Shown here: positions 35,872-47,484 of the stretch, piece after piece
Position numbering within the stretch: position 1 is the first letter of the stretch
Layout: each line of letters starts with the position of its first letter
NCBI GenBank assembly: GCA_001414485.1
Contig: LLEY01000189.1
Span: forward strand, 48,490 to 112,489
Length of the DNA: 64,000 nucleotides
Direction of reading: 5' to 3'
Source: Calycina herbarum
Taxonomy: Eukaryota; Ascomycota; Leotiomycetes; Helotiales; Pezizellaceae
Made by a program: the position numbers and the translations under genes
The notes under the pieces: generated by a model
Database searches by the model: none
The model's input: the letters and a program-made list of their open reading frames with translations, nothing else
Told to the model about the DNA's origin: nothing

Positions 35872-38198
35872 TCAGACCTGGATAAGAGGTGGTAGAGGAT
35901 CATCTTCTGCCTCATTCTGGGCGGGGGCCGCCTCACTATTACCAATTGCCTCTCCTTCCGCTCCTTCCGTGGCATTCTCTTGCGGAGCATTAGCAGCTTC
36001 TGCTTCCCGTTGAGCCTCTTCAGCAGCAGCGACCGCGGCATCAATACGTCGCTGTCGCTCAGCTGCCTCCGCCTCTCTCGCTGCAATATGTCGCTCTCCA
36101 ACACCAGGTACCAAACTAGCAAGGAACAAAAGCAATGCGTGTTCTGCACGTCGGAGTTGTGTCAAGACCCAATTTCCATTTGCCTGTCGACGTTGCTCAA
36201 TTAATCTAGCAGCAGTGGACTCGGGAGTTGGGTTATTGTTTGTGCCTCGTTGACCAGCTGCGTTTTCGCCTTGAGCTGCTCCAGGTTGTGGTATAGCGGC
36301 GTTTGCGGCAGGAACCATGGCAGCATCCGGACCAGCGAGAGGAAGTAAAGCTTCAAGGTGTCTTCTGATGGGACCCCATACTTGATCCGCAGCACCATTG
36401 AACAAACCAGTATTAGCCATGAAAATCGCAAATGCCAACCCGGTCACGATGAACCAACGTGTCCAACTCGAATCCCCAGAAGTCAAGAACCATACAACAC
36501 CAACTAGACGAATGATCAGCCAAATGATAGGACCAATTCGTGCAGCCAGAGCACCTGCTCCAGGATTCGCGTGAGCTTGTTGTATTTGGGCAACGCCTTC
36601 ATTATTTCCTCGACGAGCTCTCACGGCTGGTCTGTTGCGATATTCTGGAAGGCCAACTGGTGCCCCCGCCTCGCCCTGGGCTGCTGCTGGTACTACATCA
36701 TGTCTACGTCGCCTAGAAGGTTGACGAGGAGTAAAGTAAGATTCCGAGTTGCTGACTAGAAGCGCCCGAGGTCCATGAGGGGAGGAAAGAATGTAAACCA
36801 TTGATTCGGAATTCTGATTATTGTTGGTGCTTGTTGTGGTTCCTTCAGCTAGCCCTGAACTTGGATTAGGCGACGGTTCGGTCGAATTACCTGAATTCAA
36901 GTCTGCAGAGCGAGAAGGATTTGGGTTCGAAGCACTTCTGAGCATATCATTTTGTGTTTGAGAGGCCAATTGCCGGTCTGCACTTCTCAAAACTGCCTGA
37001 ACATCCAGAGCGGGGTTCGCAGTCGCCGGAGTTTGATGATGATGAACAGACGAGGAGCCTATCGGGAGAGTTGTGGTAGTCTCGTTCACAGTCATTTGCC
37101 ATCTCTCACCATTTGGTCCGAAACCTTCCCGGGTATAAGTTGTCGTATGGTCAGGTCTGTGTTGACGACTTGGACTGGCTCTTCCCAACGAACTAGCTCG
37201 AGCTGTTCCCCCAGGAGTTCGGTTTCCAGCACCATTCAATCCTTCTGCTGCGCGTCCTCGTTGTTGTTGATTGATGAAGTTCTGAACCGAAGGTGGCATA
37301 CCATGAGGTGGGCGCATCGCGAGGTGGGGTAATTGAAAAGGTAAGGCTTGGTTGTCAGCAGCAGCAGGAGGATTGAAAAAGGGTATTGTCATTTGTGCCT
37401 GCGCGCCCTGGGTCTGCGCCCTCGCTGGATCTCTATACCGGCTTTCAATTGAACCCATCTCCTGCTGCAGACGTAGTGTCTCGCGTTGAAGTTGTTGGAG
37501 CCTCTGAGCTATCATATTATGGTACTGCTCGGCTTGGTGGAGGATCTGATGTTGTTGAACATGCTGAAATCCTGGGAGAGGCTGCTGAGCATGCATTCCA
37601 TGGCCAGGCACCGCAGGAGTAGACTGTGGACGAGGTTGTGGAGGTGGCAGATGAGGGGCCCCCATAGAACCGAAAGCTCCCCCATTAGCAAGAGGTAAAC
37701 GTGGTGCTGAAGCAGGTTGTGGAATCGCCTGTGGTGCCGGGGCTGGTATGGTAGACTGGGGTCTTGGAGCCGGAAATGCAGCAGGTGTTGCATTATCTTC
37801 TGCTGGGCGCAGAACTAAGTGGAGGGTTTGAGGTTCGGGGTTACATAGCTGGTGACATTTGAATTAGCAGAGAATTATACATACAGAACTTCACGGCTCT
37901 GGCTTACCACATCTTTCCCGAATATCTGCACCATGGTTTGCGATTCTCTGGCAAGCATTCGACCTCGATGAATAAGTCGCTGCAACTCATTTGGGGGCTT
38001 TGATGGTAAGGCATCTCGAATCTTTGCTTTCAATTGCTCGACGGTTGTGGTGGCTGCTAAGTGAGGAAAATTGAGACGATTGGCTCCAACCGATGGCGAC
38101 ACAATTGTCAGCGTGAAGGAAAGCGGTTCTGGTTGCTCCTCATCTCGTGTTGGGGCAGCATTGCCAGCGGCAGAGGCACTCGTAGAGTCTTCAGACAT
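35872..38198 (-). CDS. Ubiquitin-like-domain ER membrane protein, HERP/Usa1-like
   Basis: The exons are 38198-37908 and 37848-35872 (755 aa), joined GKDV|LCNPEPQTLHLVLRP in phase 0. Residues about 25-115 form a ubiquitin-like fold (LSFTLTIVSPSVGANRLNF, TVEQLKAKIRDALPS, LQRLIHRGRML, PQTLHLVLRP). A long Pro/Gln/Ala-rich middle follows. Near residue 530 there are two adjacent membrane helices (IIWLIIRLVGVVWFLTS and WFIVTGLAFAIFMANTG), then an Ala/Glu/Arg-rich coiled-coil-like C-terminus (AAREAEAAERQRRIDAAVAAAEEAQ). The order UBL, linker, paired TM is that of HERPUD1 and the yeast Hrd1 partner Usa1, which act in ER-associated degradation. The family call is by architecture, not by a conserved signature. 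Confidence 0.78.
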
Positions 38199-38717
38199 GA
38201 TGTTTGTTGAGTATTGTTTGCTTGTTCAGTTGTAGTCGAAGTCGCAGTCGCAGTCGTATGGAATAGGTTCGGTCAGTGGTACCAGTATTCCAACGAGCTT
38301 CAACGTCCAGAGGAATAAAAGCAAGACTGGCGCATTTGAAGCGGAATAGGCGTGCTGTGCTGTGCTGTGCTATGTTGTGCTATTGCTCTAGCAGTACTGC
38401 AGTAGGATTACAGTATGGGCAATGTGTCCTGATGGGTTGCTTTTTAATTCTTGCTCATCCGATTTGAAGCTCTTAGTCTCTATGCAATATGCAACATGCT
38501 ACCTGTCATCCACTGCTCAAGTTTAGCTGCATCCACCCCTCCCCTGCACCGGCCCCCGGCGCTAAATACTCCGGCTCCCCGAAAGATATTCAAAAGGCCG
38601 CCAGCGTCATCGTTCTCGGCACAACTTGCAATACAATTCATTCCTCGCAATTCGACTTCTCTTCTCGATGCCTCGAAAACCCTTTCATAATATCCTCCCT
38701 TAAAGTCCATATTCGCC
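38199..38717. promoter_or_regulatory. 519-bp bidirectional promoter (HERP-like gene / PSD1)
   Basis: The compact divergent spacing makes shared regulation likely. It includes a (GTGCT)n-like tract (about 38352-38381) and (AGTCGC)n near 38235-38255. No specific binding site was identified with confidence. Confidence 0.6.
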
Positions 38718-40482
38718 ATGGCAATTACACCAATGGCTCGATGTGCGAGACCCCGCATCGTGGGGCGAGTCCCAGGCCAAATTTCGCAAACGCAATGGAT
38801 AGTTCGATCCCACAAGACCCGAAACTTCACTTACTCATCCCCGAGATACTCGCAGAAGCCCCCCGAATATAAAGATTCTTTTGGCACACGTTTGAGACGG
38901 GCATTGGGGGAGACTAAGATTAAATGGGCGCCGATTCCCGTCGGGTTGGGAATTGGTTTCCTGGGTCTGGCCCAATTGTACAGAATAAATGAACGAGAAA
39001 AGGCTAGGTTGCGGGAAGAAGACGATGCGTATGTAAAGAGTACTGGAAACGGAAATGGAGATGGCGTTTTGGGCAGGCCCAAGAGACGAGAGAGAATTAG
39101 ACCTACAGGGCCTTGGTCAGTGTGGATATATATCTTTGAACGAGTTCTGAGCTGATTGGGTGATAGGCAAGTTCAAGTCATGTCAACACTGCCATTAAAA
39201 GCCATTTCGAGAATATGGGGGAGATTTAATGAGCTTGAGATTCCCTACTCTCTACGAGTGCCGGGCTTCAAGTTATATTCATGGATTTTTGGTGTCGAGT
39301 ACGACTCCTCATGCTGCATTTATATAACTCCAACTAATAAAATAATCTAGTCTCTCAGAAGTTTCGGAACCAGATCTTCATGTATACCCCAATCTCGCAT
39401 CCTTTTTCTATCGAACCCTCAAGCCAGGCGCAAGACCCCTCGATCCCAATCCAAATGCCCTTCTATCTCCATCCGATGGCCGAGTCCTCCAATTCGGTCA
39501 AATTGTTAGTGGCGAGGTTGAACAAGTCAAGGGCATGACATATAGTCTTGATGCTCTTCTGGGCACTGACAAACCAGAAACTTCTCTCAACCCCTCAAGC
39601 CCCTCAAACATTTTTGCGCCCAAAGAAGGAGCACCCGCACAAAGTACTGCAACCCACCGAGAAGGCGATCAGGAAATCATAAAACACGACGAGGAATTTG
39701 CCACTGTGAATGGAATCTCATACACACTACCCAATTTATTCTCCGGGCCACCACAAAAACAAGCCAACAAAAAGACCAGTGATGCGTCGACCAAACCCAA
39801 AGCTGCTTCAGAGGCCGAAGTTCGTGCAGATCTTGCTTTGAATGAACGACCTTGGTATTCTCTCAAACCCGAGAACCGTACAGCACTTTATTATGTTGTC
39901 GTATATCTGGCCCCAGGAGATTACCATCGATTTCATTCTCCAACTGCATGGGTTGCTGAGAAGCGAAGACATTTTGCTGGCGAATTATATAGCGTCTCCC
40001 CATATCTCCAACGAACGTTGCCTGGACTTTTTACGCTCAACGAAAGAGTAGTTCTTTTAGGAAGATGGAGATGGGGTTTCTTCTCCTATACACCAGTTGG
40101 TGCGACTAATGTTGGATCAATTAAAATCAACTTTGATCGAGAATTGCGTACTAACTCCTTGACTACCGATACTGCTGCCGATCGAGCAGCTGAAGAGGCA
40201 GCCAAACGAGGCGAACCTTATAGTGGATTTGCAGAAGCTACATATGAAGCAGCAAGCCCAATTCTACATGGTCATGCACTCCGTAGAGGTGAGGAAATGG
40301 GTGGTTTCCAACTTGGAAGTACTGTTGTATTAGTATTTGAAGCACCAAAAGGAGAAAGACCTAGTCTTGATGAAGGCTGGATGGGTGAAAAGACCAAAAT
40401 TAAAGGAGGGTGGAATTGGAATGTTGAGAAAGGGCAGAGAGTTAAGATGGGCCAAACTATAGGTTGGGTAGATGAATCATGA
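38718..40482 (+). CDS. psd1: Mitochondrial phosphatidylserine decarboxylase (PSD1)
   Basis: Converts phosphatidylserine to phosphatidylethanolamine at the inner mitochondrial membrane, using a pyruvoyl group made by self-cleavage. The exons are 38718-39115, 39167-39298 and 39351-40482 (553 aa), with consistent phases. The N-terminus is basic and Ser-rich (presequence), followed by a hydrophobic segment [16 protein letters not shown] (about 75-90). Core motifs: [30 protein letters not shown] (conserved catalytic-site His) and [15 protein letters not shown]. The self-processing site LGST is at 498-501 (Ser500 becomes the pyruvoyl), followed by VVLVFEAP. A Gln/Lys/Ser-rich insert (about 205-290) is larger than in bacterial enzymes, as is usual for fungal Psd1. 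Confidence 0.95.
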
Positions 40483-40988
40483 ATGTGTTCATGAGGATGG
40501 GTATGTAAAATATACCTCACTCACTTTACTTTACAGAATGTACAATAACATCTTGAGGAAATACTCAATGTACACATATATGTAATTTCTTGTTTCTATT
40601 TGCTACAATGTTAACATGTCTAGGAAAACTAAGCAAACAATCAGTTAGCTTGTTTGGCACAATCTGCCAGCTGTTGATTTCACGGTCGCAACATGACAAA
40701 GGCACGGTAACCATGGCTGCAAGCTTTCATGGCAATGTTAATGGCCCTGCAGATTCTCTGTGGAGACTCTCAAAGGAATTACACAGGAGTTGGTCGGTCA
40801 CATGATCGGCCCCCTGAAGCATCCATGAGTACCTGGATGGTTAAGACGAACCATCAAGGTTGCAGACGCGACTGAACAATCACGTCTCTAGGCAAGTCCA
40901 TCACTTCCCCTTTTACCTTCTCCCCTTCCTCCCTCCCTCTCCTCTCCAACACTGAGTTCCAACCCAATTCCACACAGCATTAACCACC
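40483..40988. other. Intergenic region, PSD1 3' flank and oxidoreductase promoter
   Basis: AT-rich after the stop codon, then a CT-rich leader (about 40905-40950) just before the next start codon. Nothing else was recognised. Confidence 0.5.
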
Positions 40989-42900
40989 ATGGGAGATACC
41001 GACCACCACCACATCCACGATGTACTCATCGTTGGAGCAGGACCATGCGGCCTTGCCCTCGCAGCTCGACTACGAGAAAACACGCCCACCTCACTTTTCA
41101 CCGAATCTGAACACCAAAGATTCCACTGGATGAAGGCTTCTGCTACCTCGAAACTCACTAGCAAACCTACGAGAACGAGTCGGAGGTCGAATACTGCTCC
41201 TGATCGATTGCTTTCTGGTCCTGAGGTTCCTCATGGTATCGACATCGCGGTGGTGGGTATTCTCTGAGCTTATTCTTCTCTTTCCCTTCAGGTTCTTTTG
41301 GGGGTGTGGTTTCTCCTCACACTACCTTTTACCTCCGTCAACATCCTTCTTGAAATGACAATACTGATTTCGAGATCTTTCGCAGCTTGATGAGAGTGGC
41401 GATAAGTGGATGAGTGCTTGGAATGAGAGATTTGAACGTTTGAACATCAGCCATTTGAGATCGCCCATGTTCTTTCAGATCGACCCAAAGGATCGTGATG
41501 GACTGCTAGGGTTTGCTCATCGAGAGGAGAGAGAAGGGGAGTTGAGAGAGATTAAACACGTCGTTGGGAAGGGGTTGAGTAAGCATCAACGAAAGCAAAA
41601 TTTGAAGAATGGGCCAGTATCTCGCTAAGCGTCGCTGTGAGCTCGTGCTAACATGCCAATAGTGGAAAATCCCAAGAAACAACTTACCTGGACGAGCGCG
41701 ATAGAAAGGATTTCTTCCGACCAAGCCAAGCACTTTTCAAGGAACACTGCGAGGATATTGCCAGACACTATGGTCTCGAGAACGTCGTTGAGAAATCACG
41801 AGTCACGTCCGTTTCTTACGATACCGAATCCCCTGGCGAGCCTGGAATTTTTACAGTCGAAACTTCTACTGGTATTAAGCGAGCTCGGGTGATTGTTCTT
41901 GCTACCGGTCCTTCGGCACCTCCTACTTTACCTCCCAGTTGCTCTTTCTGTCATGAACATAATGATGGTATTTCTCATGCTTTTTCGCCAACCACTTTAC
42001 CGGATTGTGTGCTTCCAGTTCCGATTCTCGACAAGATCAAGGCTGGTGAAGAGATAACTGTTGGCGTAGTTGGCGGTGGTTTGACGAGTGCTCAGATTTC
42101 GGATGCTGCGATCAAGCGGGGTGTGTCGAAGGTCTCTCATATTATGCGAGGTCCCATGAAGATCAAGCATTTCGATAGTAAGCCTATTCGTTCACTCCAT
42201 CAAATCAAGTCTTCAATGCGCAAAAGCTAACTCTTTTTCAGTGGATCTCTCTTGGGTCGGCAAATATAAAAACTTCCACCTCGCAAGCTTCTGGTCTGCA
42301 GACTCCGACGAAGAACGCTGGGAAATGATAAAAGAAGCCCGAAACGGCGGCAGCATAACCCCCGAATACAAAAAGATCCTTGAGAACCTAGTCAAGTCCG
42401 GTAAAGTCGATCTGCACAAATACACCGAAGTCATCGACGCCAAATGGGATCCCCAAACCCAAATGTGGAATCTCGTCACCGAACCAAGGGTTGAAGGTTT
42501 ACAAATCCATCACATCGTCTATGCCACCGGAATTCCCACCGATTTTATGGAGATTCCTGCGTTGAAACCATTGATTGAGAAGGCGCCTATTAAGGGAGTT
42601 GGGGGGATTCCTTGTGTTACTCATGAGTTGATGTGGAATGAGGAGATACCTTTCTTTTTTACGGGACGGTTGGCGGCGCTTAGGTTGGGACCTGCTGCGC
42701 CGAATCTTGATGGTGCGAGACAGGGGGCAGAGAGAATCGCGGGGAAGATTGCGGAGATGTTCAAGAAGGAGAGGCGGGACAGCGGATATGCTAGTGAGGC
42801 TAGTAATGAGGATGTTGAGGGGGAGGTTGATATGAGGAGATTGGGGTTGGGAAGAGATAATCAGTTTGATATCCTTGGGACTTTGGAGGATTCTTCTTGA
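40989..42900 (+). CDS. FAD/NAD(P)-dependent oxidoreductase (monooxygenase-like), exon 2/3 junction unresolved
   Basis: The exons are 40989-41252, 41386-about 41616, 41663-42177 and 42242-42900. Near the N-terminus is the FAD dinucleotide fold VLIVGAGPCGLALAARL (GAGPCG at 16-21). Further on, TVGVVGGGLTSAQ is the second, NAD(P)-binding, Rossmann motif, and HHIVYATGIPTDF is the usual ATG motif. LRSPMFFQIDPKDRDGLL and DERDRKDFFRPS are as in fungal Pyr_redox_3-like proteins related to flavin monooxygenases. Introns 1 and 3 are in phase. At intron 2 the clear donors (GTAAGC at 41579, GTATCT at 41617) and the clear acceptor (41661-41662) cannot be joined in frame, leaving a one-base mismatch. Either a non-consensus GC donor is used or the gene is broken. 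The substrate is unknown; it neighbours a MCT-like transporter. Confidence 0.7.
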
Positions 42901-43155
42901 GAAATTTCATCGACTCTCGAGTATCTTCATCTGCTCTTGAGAACTTTTGTCAACTCTTGCTTGTGTTGGCAGATGCTTGTTCCGTCTGCCAGTTAGAAGT
43001 TTGTCTTTGAGAAGAAGGCTAGCCCCAATGTACATTATAGCAATAATCTGGCTTTGAAAGAAACGTAAAGTGTGTGGCGAAATCCAGTTCTCCAAGCAGT
43101 GTTTTGACTACCCTGTTTTAGTTACCTAACGCAGTCCAGGCACTTGTGGTGGACT

Positions 43156-43290
43156 TTAAAAGCAGCAGTAAATAGATAATCCGCCCCCCAAAAAACTAGG
43201 TTAATAGTCCTAAATTGTTCTACTCAAATTACCCTAGAAAGTTGGAAACAGCGAGGGCTAGGTAGAACCGAAGGTATTTACTGCCACTTT
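43156..43290. mobile_element. Short MITE, copy A (about 135 bp)
   Basis: Ends are inverted repeats: AAAGCAGCAGTAAATA on the left, and TATTTACTGCCACTTT on the right (the complement of AAAGTGGCAGTAAATA). The interior matches copies B and C in the segment around CCTAGAAAGTTGGAAACAGCGAG...GGTAG. There is no coding capacity. It lies between the oxidoreductase and the transporter gene. Confidence 0.7.
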
Positions 43291-43300
43291 CAGGGACGGA

Positions 43301-43412
43301 AACCAATTTGTTCCTCTGGTGCACTATACCAAAACAATAACTGTGCGTCCAAATAAGATTAGAAAAATACCAAAAAAATCAGAAAGGAATCTTTGATAGC
43401 TAATCAATAATA
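43301..43412. repeat. Repeat R, copy next to MITE A (inverted copy near 46655-46790)
   Basis: About 110 bp beginning GGGACGGAAACC, with TTTGTTCCTC, TACCAAAA, AGAAAAATAC and AATCAATAATAG. Read on the opposite strand, 46655-46790 contains the same landmarks in the same order. Identity is partial, judged by eye. Confidence 0.5.
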
Positions 43413-43651
43413 GCATATAGTTGCATCTACTTTGTCCCAGTTGTTGTGGTGATTGTACCTTAGCGTGCCACTTAACGTACCCCGCATCTCGGTACTGCAG
43501 CTACAGGGCTCCAAGGGCGCGGTCATTAGTAAGTGGTGAGTCTTCCTTATCTACAAGATAGAAAGATTCTGTTGATTCTCAACTTGTTACTGTAAATCTC
43601 CATTGAATAAAAACTCCAAAGATTGGTTTCGATAATTGATCAACCATAATC

Positions 43652-45416
43652 ATGTCTTCAACACAGACAATATCCCTCGACGCCCTTCACCCCAAACGAC
43701 CAGCGTCCCCTAAACAAAATCAAACCCCCCGAACACTCGAAACGTCCGAAAACTCGGCATTTGAGCCTACCAATCCAGATGCAATTATTGCTGCTTCTCG
43801 TCTTGCGGACGCTAATGTTCCTGATGGCGGTTATGTAGGTTTTCATCTCTTGGTTTTGAAGATATATCAATTCGCCAGTTTCATCCCACTTTCTTCCGAA
43901 GCCATCCCCAACTGGCAAAATACTCACATTTCTTCAACCCCAAAAGCTTTTCCAGATAAACAACCACTAACTCCGTTTCTTCTAGGGCTGGGTAGTAATT
44001 TTTGCCTGCGCCATGTTGACATTCTGGTTCGTAGGAACAACCTATTCATGGGGTATCATGCAAGCAGCACTCGTAGAAAGAAAGCTTTCGTCTCCCTCTA
44101 CTATTTCATTTATGGGCTCTTTGGCTTGTGCGTTGATATCTTTTTGTGCACTTGCAAATGCCGGACTCATTCGAAGGATTGGAGCAAGATCTACTGCTCT
44201 TGTTGGGGTAGCTCTCCTTGGAGGTGGAAATATTCTGAGCGGATTTACGACGAAGAGTGTTGGTGGGTTATTTGTTAATACTGGGGTTATTTGTGGGTTT
44301 GGGTGTAGCATGCTTTTTATGGTAATTAACCACTGCGTTTCGAAAATGGAGAAAGCGCTAAATTCTTGTTAGGTCATTGCCACAATTCCCGCTCAATACT
44401 TCAGTAAGAAGAGAGGTGTTGCAAATGGAATCGTTTACGCTGGTGGTGGACTGGGAGGTGCATGTATCTCTTTCGGGGTAAATGCAATGATTCAGAAGCT
44501 TGGCCCGGAATGGACCTTTAGGGTTCTTGGACTTGTTATCCTGGCTACGGGTATTCCGTCAGCATTGCTCATTAAGGAGAGAGCACCTCTTACTAATTCC
44601 ACTTTCATCGAATGGTAAGGTTTCCCGAATGCCAAATGTTTTGAGCTCGCTAACTCGAACCTAGGGAACTCTTTAGGAATCCTCAGTTCACTGTCCTATT
44701 CTTTGGTATGCACTTTCTTATTCTTTTGTTTCCTGTCCACCTGCACTAAGAATGGACATCACTAACCGAAGCCCCTTAAGCTGGAGCATTGGCAACGTTT
44801 CCCCTTCCCGTAGCACCCTTCTTCCTCCCACTCTACTGCGCGACCGTCGGTTTAACTCCTTCAACAGGAGCAGGTTTAGTAGCCGGCTTCAATTTTTCCT
44901 CAGCAGTGGGACGTATCTGCTGCGGGTTCCTCGCCGACTCAATCGGACCAGTCAACACACTCTTCCTCTCCTTAATCCTCAGCGCATTGAGCATGTTGGT
45001 TATTTGGCCGGTATCTGAATCTCTTGCTCCATTGATTGTGTTTGTGGTTATTAATGGGGCTGCCAATGGAGGCTTCTTTTCTACAATGCCAACGGTGACC
45101 GGAAATCTCTTTGGCTCGCAGCGTGTGGGTGTTGCGATGGGGATGTTGGTTAGTGGGTGGGCTCCGGGGTATTTGATGGTATGTTTCTACTGATTTCTTT
45201 AACTAGCTTAGGCTTTTGATTTGGCTGGATTGGACTGATGTGTTTTAGGGTGCTCCAATTGCTGGATATTTACTTGCTGCTTATGGAGGGGAACATAGTG
45301 GTCTTCAGGCTTATCACCCTTCTATTTTTTATGCTGGGTCAATGGCACTGGCCTCTGCTATCGGAATTTTGATTGTTCGCTTGAGAATCAGCAGAAGTAT
45401 TTTTGCAAAGTTGTAG
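43652..45416 (+). CDS. MFS transporter, monocarboxylate-porter (MCT) type
   Basis: Six exons: 43652-43834, 43986-44321, 44373-44614, 44665-44705 (41 nt), 44781-45178 and 45249-45416, for 455 aa. All phases agree. A cytosolic N-terminus of about 60 aa leads to DGGYGWVV, the conserved MCT entry to helix 1. Further segments typical of the fungal MCT group are TTYSWGIMQAALV, ATIPAQYFSKKRGVANGIVYAGGGLGGACISF and GRICCGFLADSIGPVNTLFLS; about 12 hydrophobic helices can be counted. Fungal members carry monocarboxylates or unknown small molecules across the plasma membrane. The substrate is not deducible. The neighbouring flavin oxidoreductase could act on the same compound, but that is speculation. 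Confidence 0.88.
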
Positions 45417-46654
45417 GCATCACCATCTAGGTTGCGTAGCTTGGTACTTGGAGCAATACTTGCTTCCTTGATAAAAGTACACCGGCGAGAATTAATACCT
45501 CAAAATTTGAACTCTGGGGTTACAATTATCGTTTTTGCACATGTATTATTGTACTCAATAATTCATTTCAAGTATTTTGGTTTCACCAGTGCTCAGTCCG
45601 CTCTTGAATTCTTACCGCTTAGCCAAGTCGACATCGTCTTGCAAACTAAAATTGAATATCGGCGACCTACACCCTTAATCTGTTTCAATGAAGTTAGGAT
45701 CATGTATTGTTCAAGATGTGTGATGAGGTTGTTGTGGTGTTGGAGGGCTTGTCTTGAAGATATGGTGGGTATGCGACATGGAATTGAGGCTGGAAACGTA
45801 CCTCGGTCAGAGCCACCAAAACGAAAAAAAGTCAAAAGATAGGGGCCCTTTTGTTGCTAAGCTGTTGTTGATGAGTAGTAAATGAATCTTTTATATCGTG
45901 ATTAGAAGTAAAACCGACCCAGTTGCCATTCAATGGATTGTACTTCGTGAAGGTTGACGATGCTTTTCGCGTGCCAAGAACTCACGGTGGGGGAGGAGAT
46001 AGCTGTCTTTGAAGACGCATACTTAAACAATTACTAAAACCACATAGTCGAAATTTCAACCGCGATTTTCTTTCATGGTTGTCCGAGCCCTAATTTTCCC
46101 GGGGGAAAAAAAGTATTATCCCAAAACGTGGGAAGAACCAAGTTTTTCGAAGAGACCTGGGACGACAATGCGCGGCAGGTTTTAGTACCGCCGTCGCATT
46201 CCATCTCACAACTTCTTAAGCCTTAAAAGAAAATCTCAAAAATAAAACAGAACTCTGAGAAGACTTTCCAGCTGCTAATTACTGCTTTTCCAAATCATTA
46301 TAAGGTTTTAAGTCGTGGTTGTGTTTTTATTGCAGGTCTGCGACTGTATCTCGTGTACTAAATTCCGGCACTTCACAGCACTATAATTGTAACCCCCGAA
46401 AGATGTAGTAAAAACATGAAAGAATTTAGAAAACATTTTTTTAAAAAAAATTCTAATTATTTATTCAAACCAAGTCTTGTGCAAGTACGCTATGTTGCCG
46501 TCAATGAATTCTTGTGCATTACCAGGTCCTGTAACTCTGTTGAGGTGTCAAAATCGAGCGTGACCTGACCTACCAGGATGGAAAAAAGGAATTTCCTCGC
46601 TCGAAAAACTATCTCAAATTTGAAATTAAACCGTAACACAAAAATCGAGAAAGA

Positions 46655-46790
46655 TGGGACTTTGTTCAATTATTAATTAAATCTTAGAGATCCATTCTAG
46701 ATTTTTTTAGTATTTTTCTGATGATTTTTAATACTAGTAGTAATCTTTTGGTAGCCCGAGGAACAAATACGGACGTTTTTTCTGTCCCGG
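46655..46790. repeat. Repeat R, inverted copy
   Basis: The reverse complement carries TTTGTTCCTC, ACCAAAAGATTAC, AGAAAAATACTAAAAAAATC and TTAATAATT in the same order as 43301-43412. It lies immediately left of MITE copy C, whereas in copy A it lies to the right of the MITE. Confidence 0.5.
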
Positions 46791-46816
46791 TACGGAGAGC
46801 CATTCCAACCCCCCGA

Positions 46817-46968
46817 GTAGATATGGTAATTAATCCGAACTTCATCTAAGTCATCTGTCCATATTCCAATTTGTCCTAGGTTAAGTACCTTGAACTACCC
46901 TAGAGATATGGAATAACGAGAGAGGTAGGCAGGTTCGACCCTGAAGTATTTAATGCTGCTTTTACTAA
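46817..46968. mobile_element. Short MITE, copy C (left end degraded)
   Basis: The right half matches copies A and B: ACCCTAGAGATATGGAATAACGA, GAGGTAGGCAGG, then TATTTAATGCTGCTTTTA, a mutated form of the TTTACTGCCGCTTTT end. The left inverted repeat is not clear, so the start is approximate. Confidence 0.5.
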
Positions 46969-47484
46969 AGCCTGACCAACCCTGAAGGAGTCGCGGCTAA
47001 AAAGAAACTTTTCCGTTGACAATATCCCATCTCCTCTCCATCTCTTTCTTACCCCATCAACACCCCGCATAATCCATTCTCCTCCAATTATTGTGACGTT
47101 CTTCTCGCGGCCCTCAGGATCGCGGGTCGTCGCATGCCGTTAAGCCTCAATCTTCCGTCTGCCATCAGGCGGATGCGGGTTAGCTACCCGGTCTTCGACT
47201 GCCTACTCCACATAAACCAACCCAGAGCGCGTGGTATATCGATTCTTTTTCTTTGCAACTTCCTCTAGTACTCTAGATGACGGTTGTTCGGCTCCCATTC
47301 CGAATTATTTGGGCACATGGATGGGCATGCAGTCCACATCCTAATCCAGCTTCCAAGGTGAGGAAATTAACCCCATGGTGTAGGTAGCCACTCAAAATCA
47401 GCTATTATATATTGTTCCCCGTTCTCATCTATGTACTTTTGGAGTTTTTGATTGCTTTGATATTGCTTGCATCTCGCCTGAACA

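Larger units (their letters stand above)
45417..47484. other. Intergenic region with repeat sequences
   Basis: AT-rich (for example A/T runs near 46430-46460 and 46650-46740). It contains repeat R (inverted copy) and MITE copy C. An ORF at 45432-45842 has no recognisable domain. The last 400 bp include the GH74 promoter. Confidence 0.5.

Noticed and set aside
37512..37793. Minus-strand ORF overlapping the HERP-like gene
   Set aside because: Out-of-frame shadow; the true exon reads through this stretch from 37848 in the other frame.
45432..45842. 136-codon ORF after the MFS transporter
   Set aside because: No recognisable family or signal; likely 3' UTR/intergenic chance frame.
46930..46945. 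GGTTCGACCC as a tRNA B-box
   Set aside because: No A-box or cloverleaf around it; the other copies of this MITE do not keep the motif.
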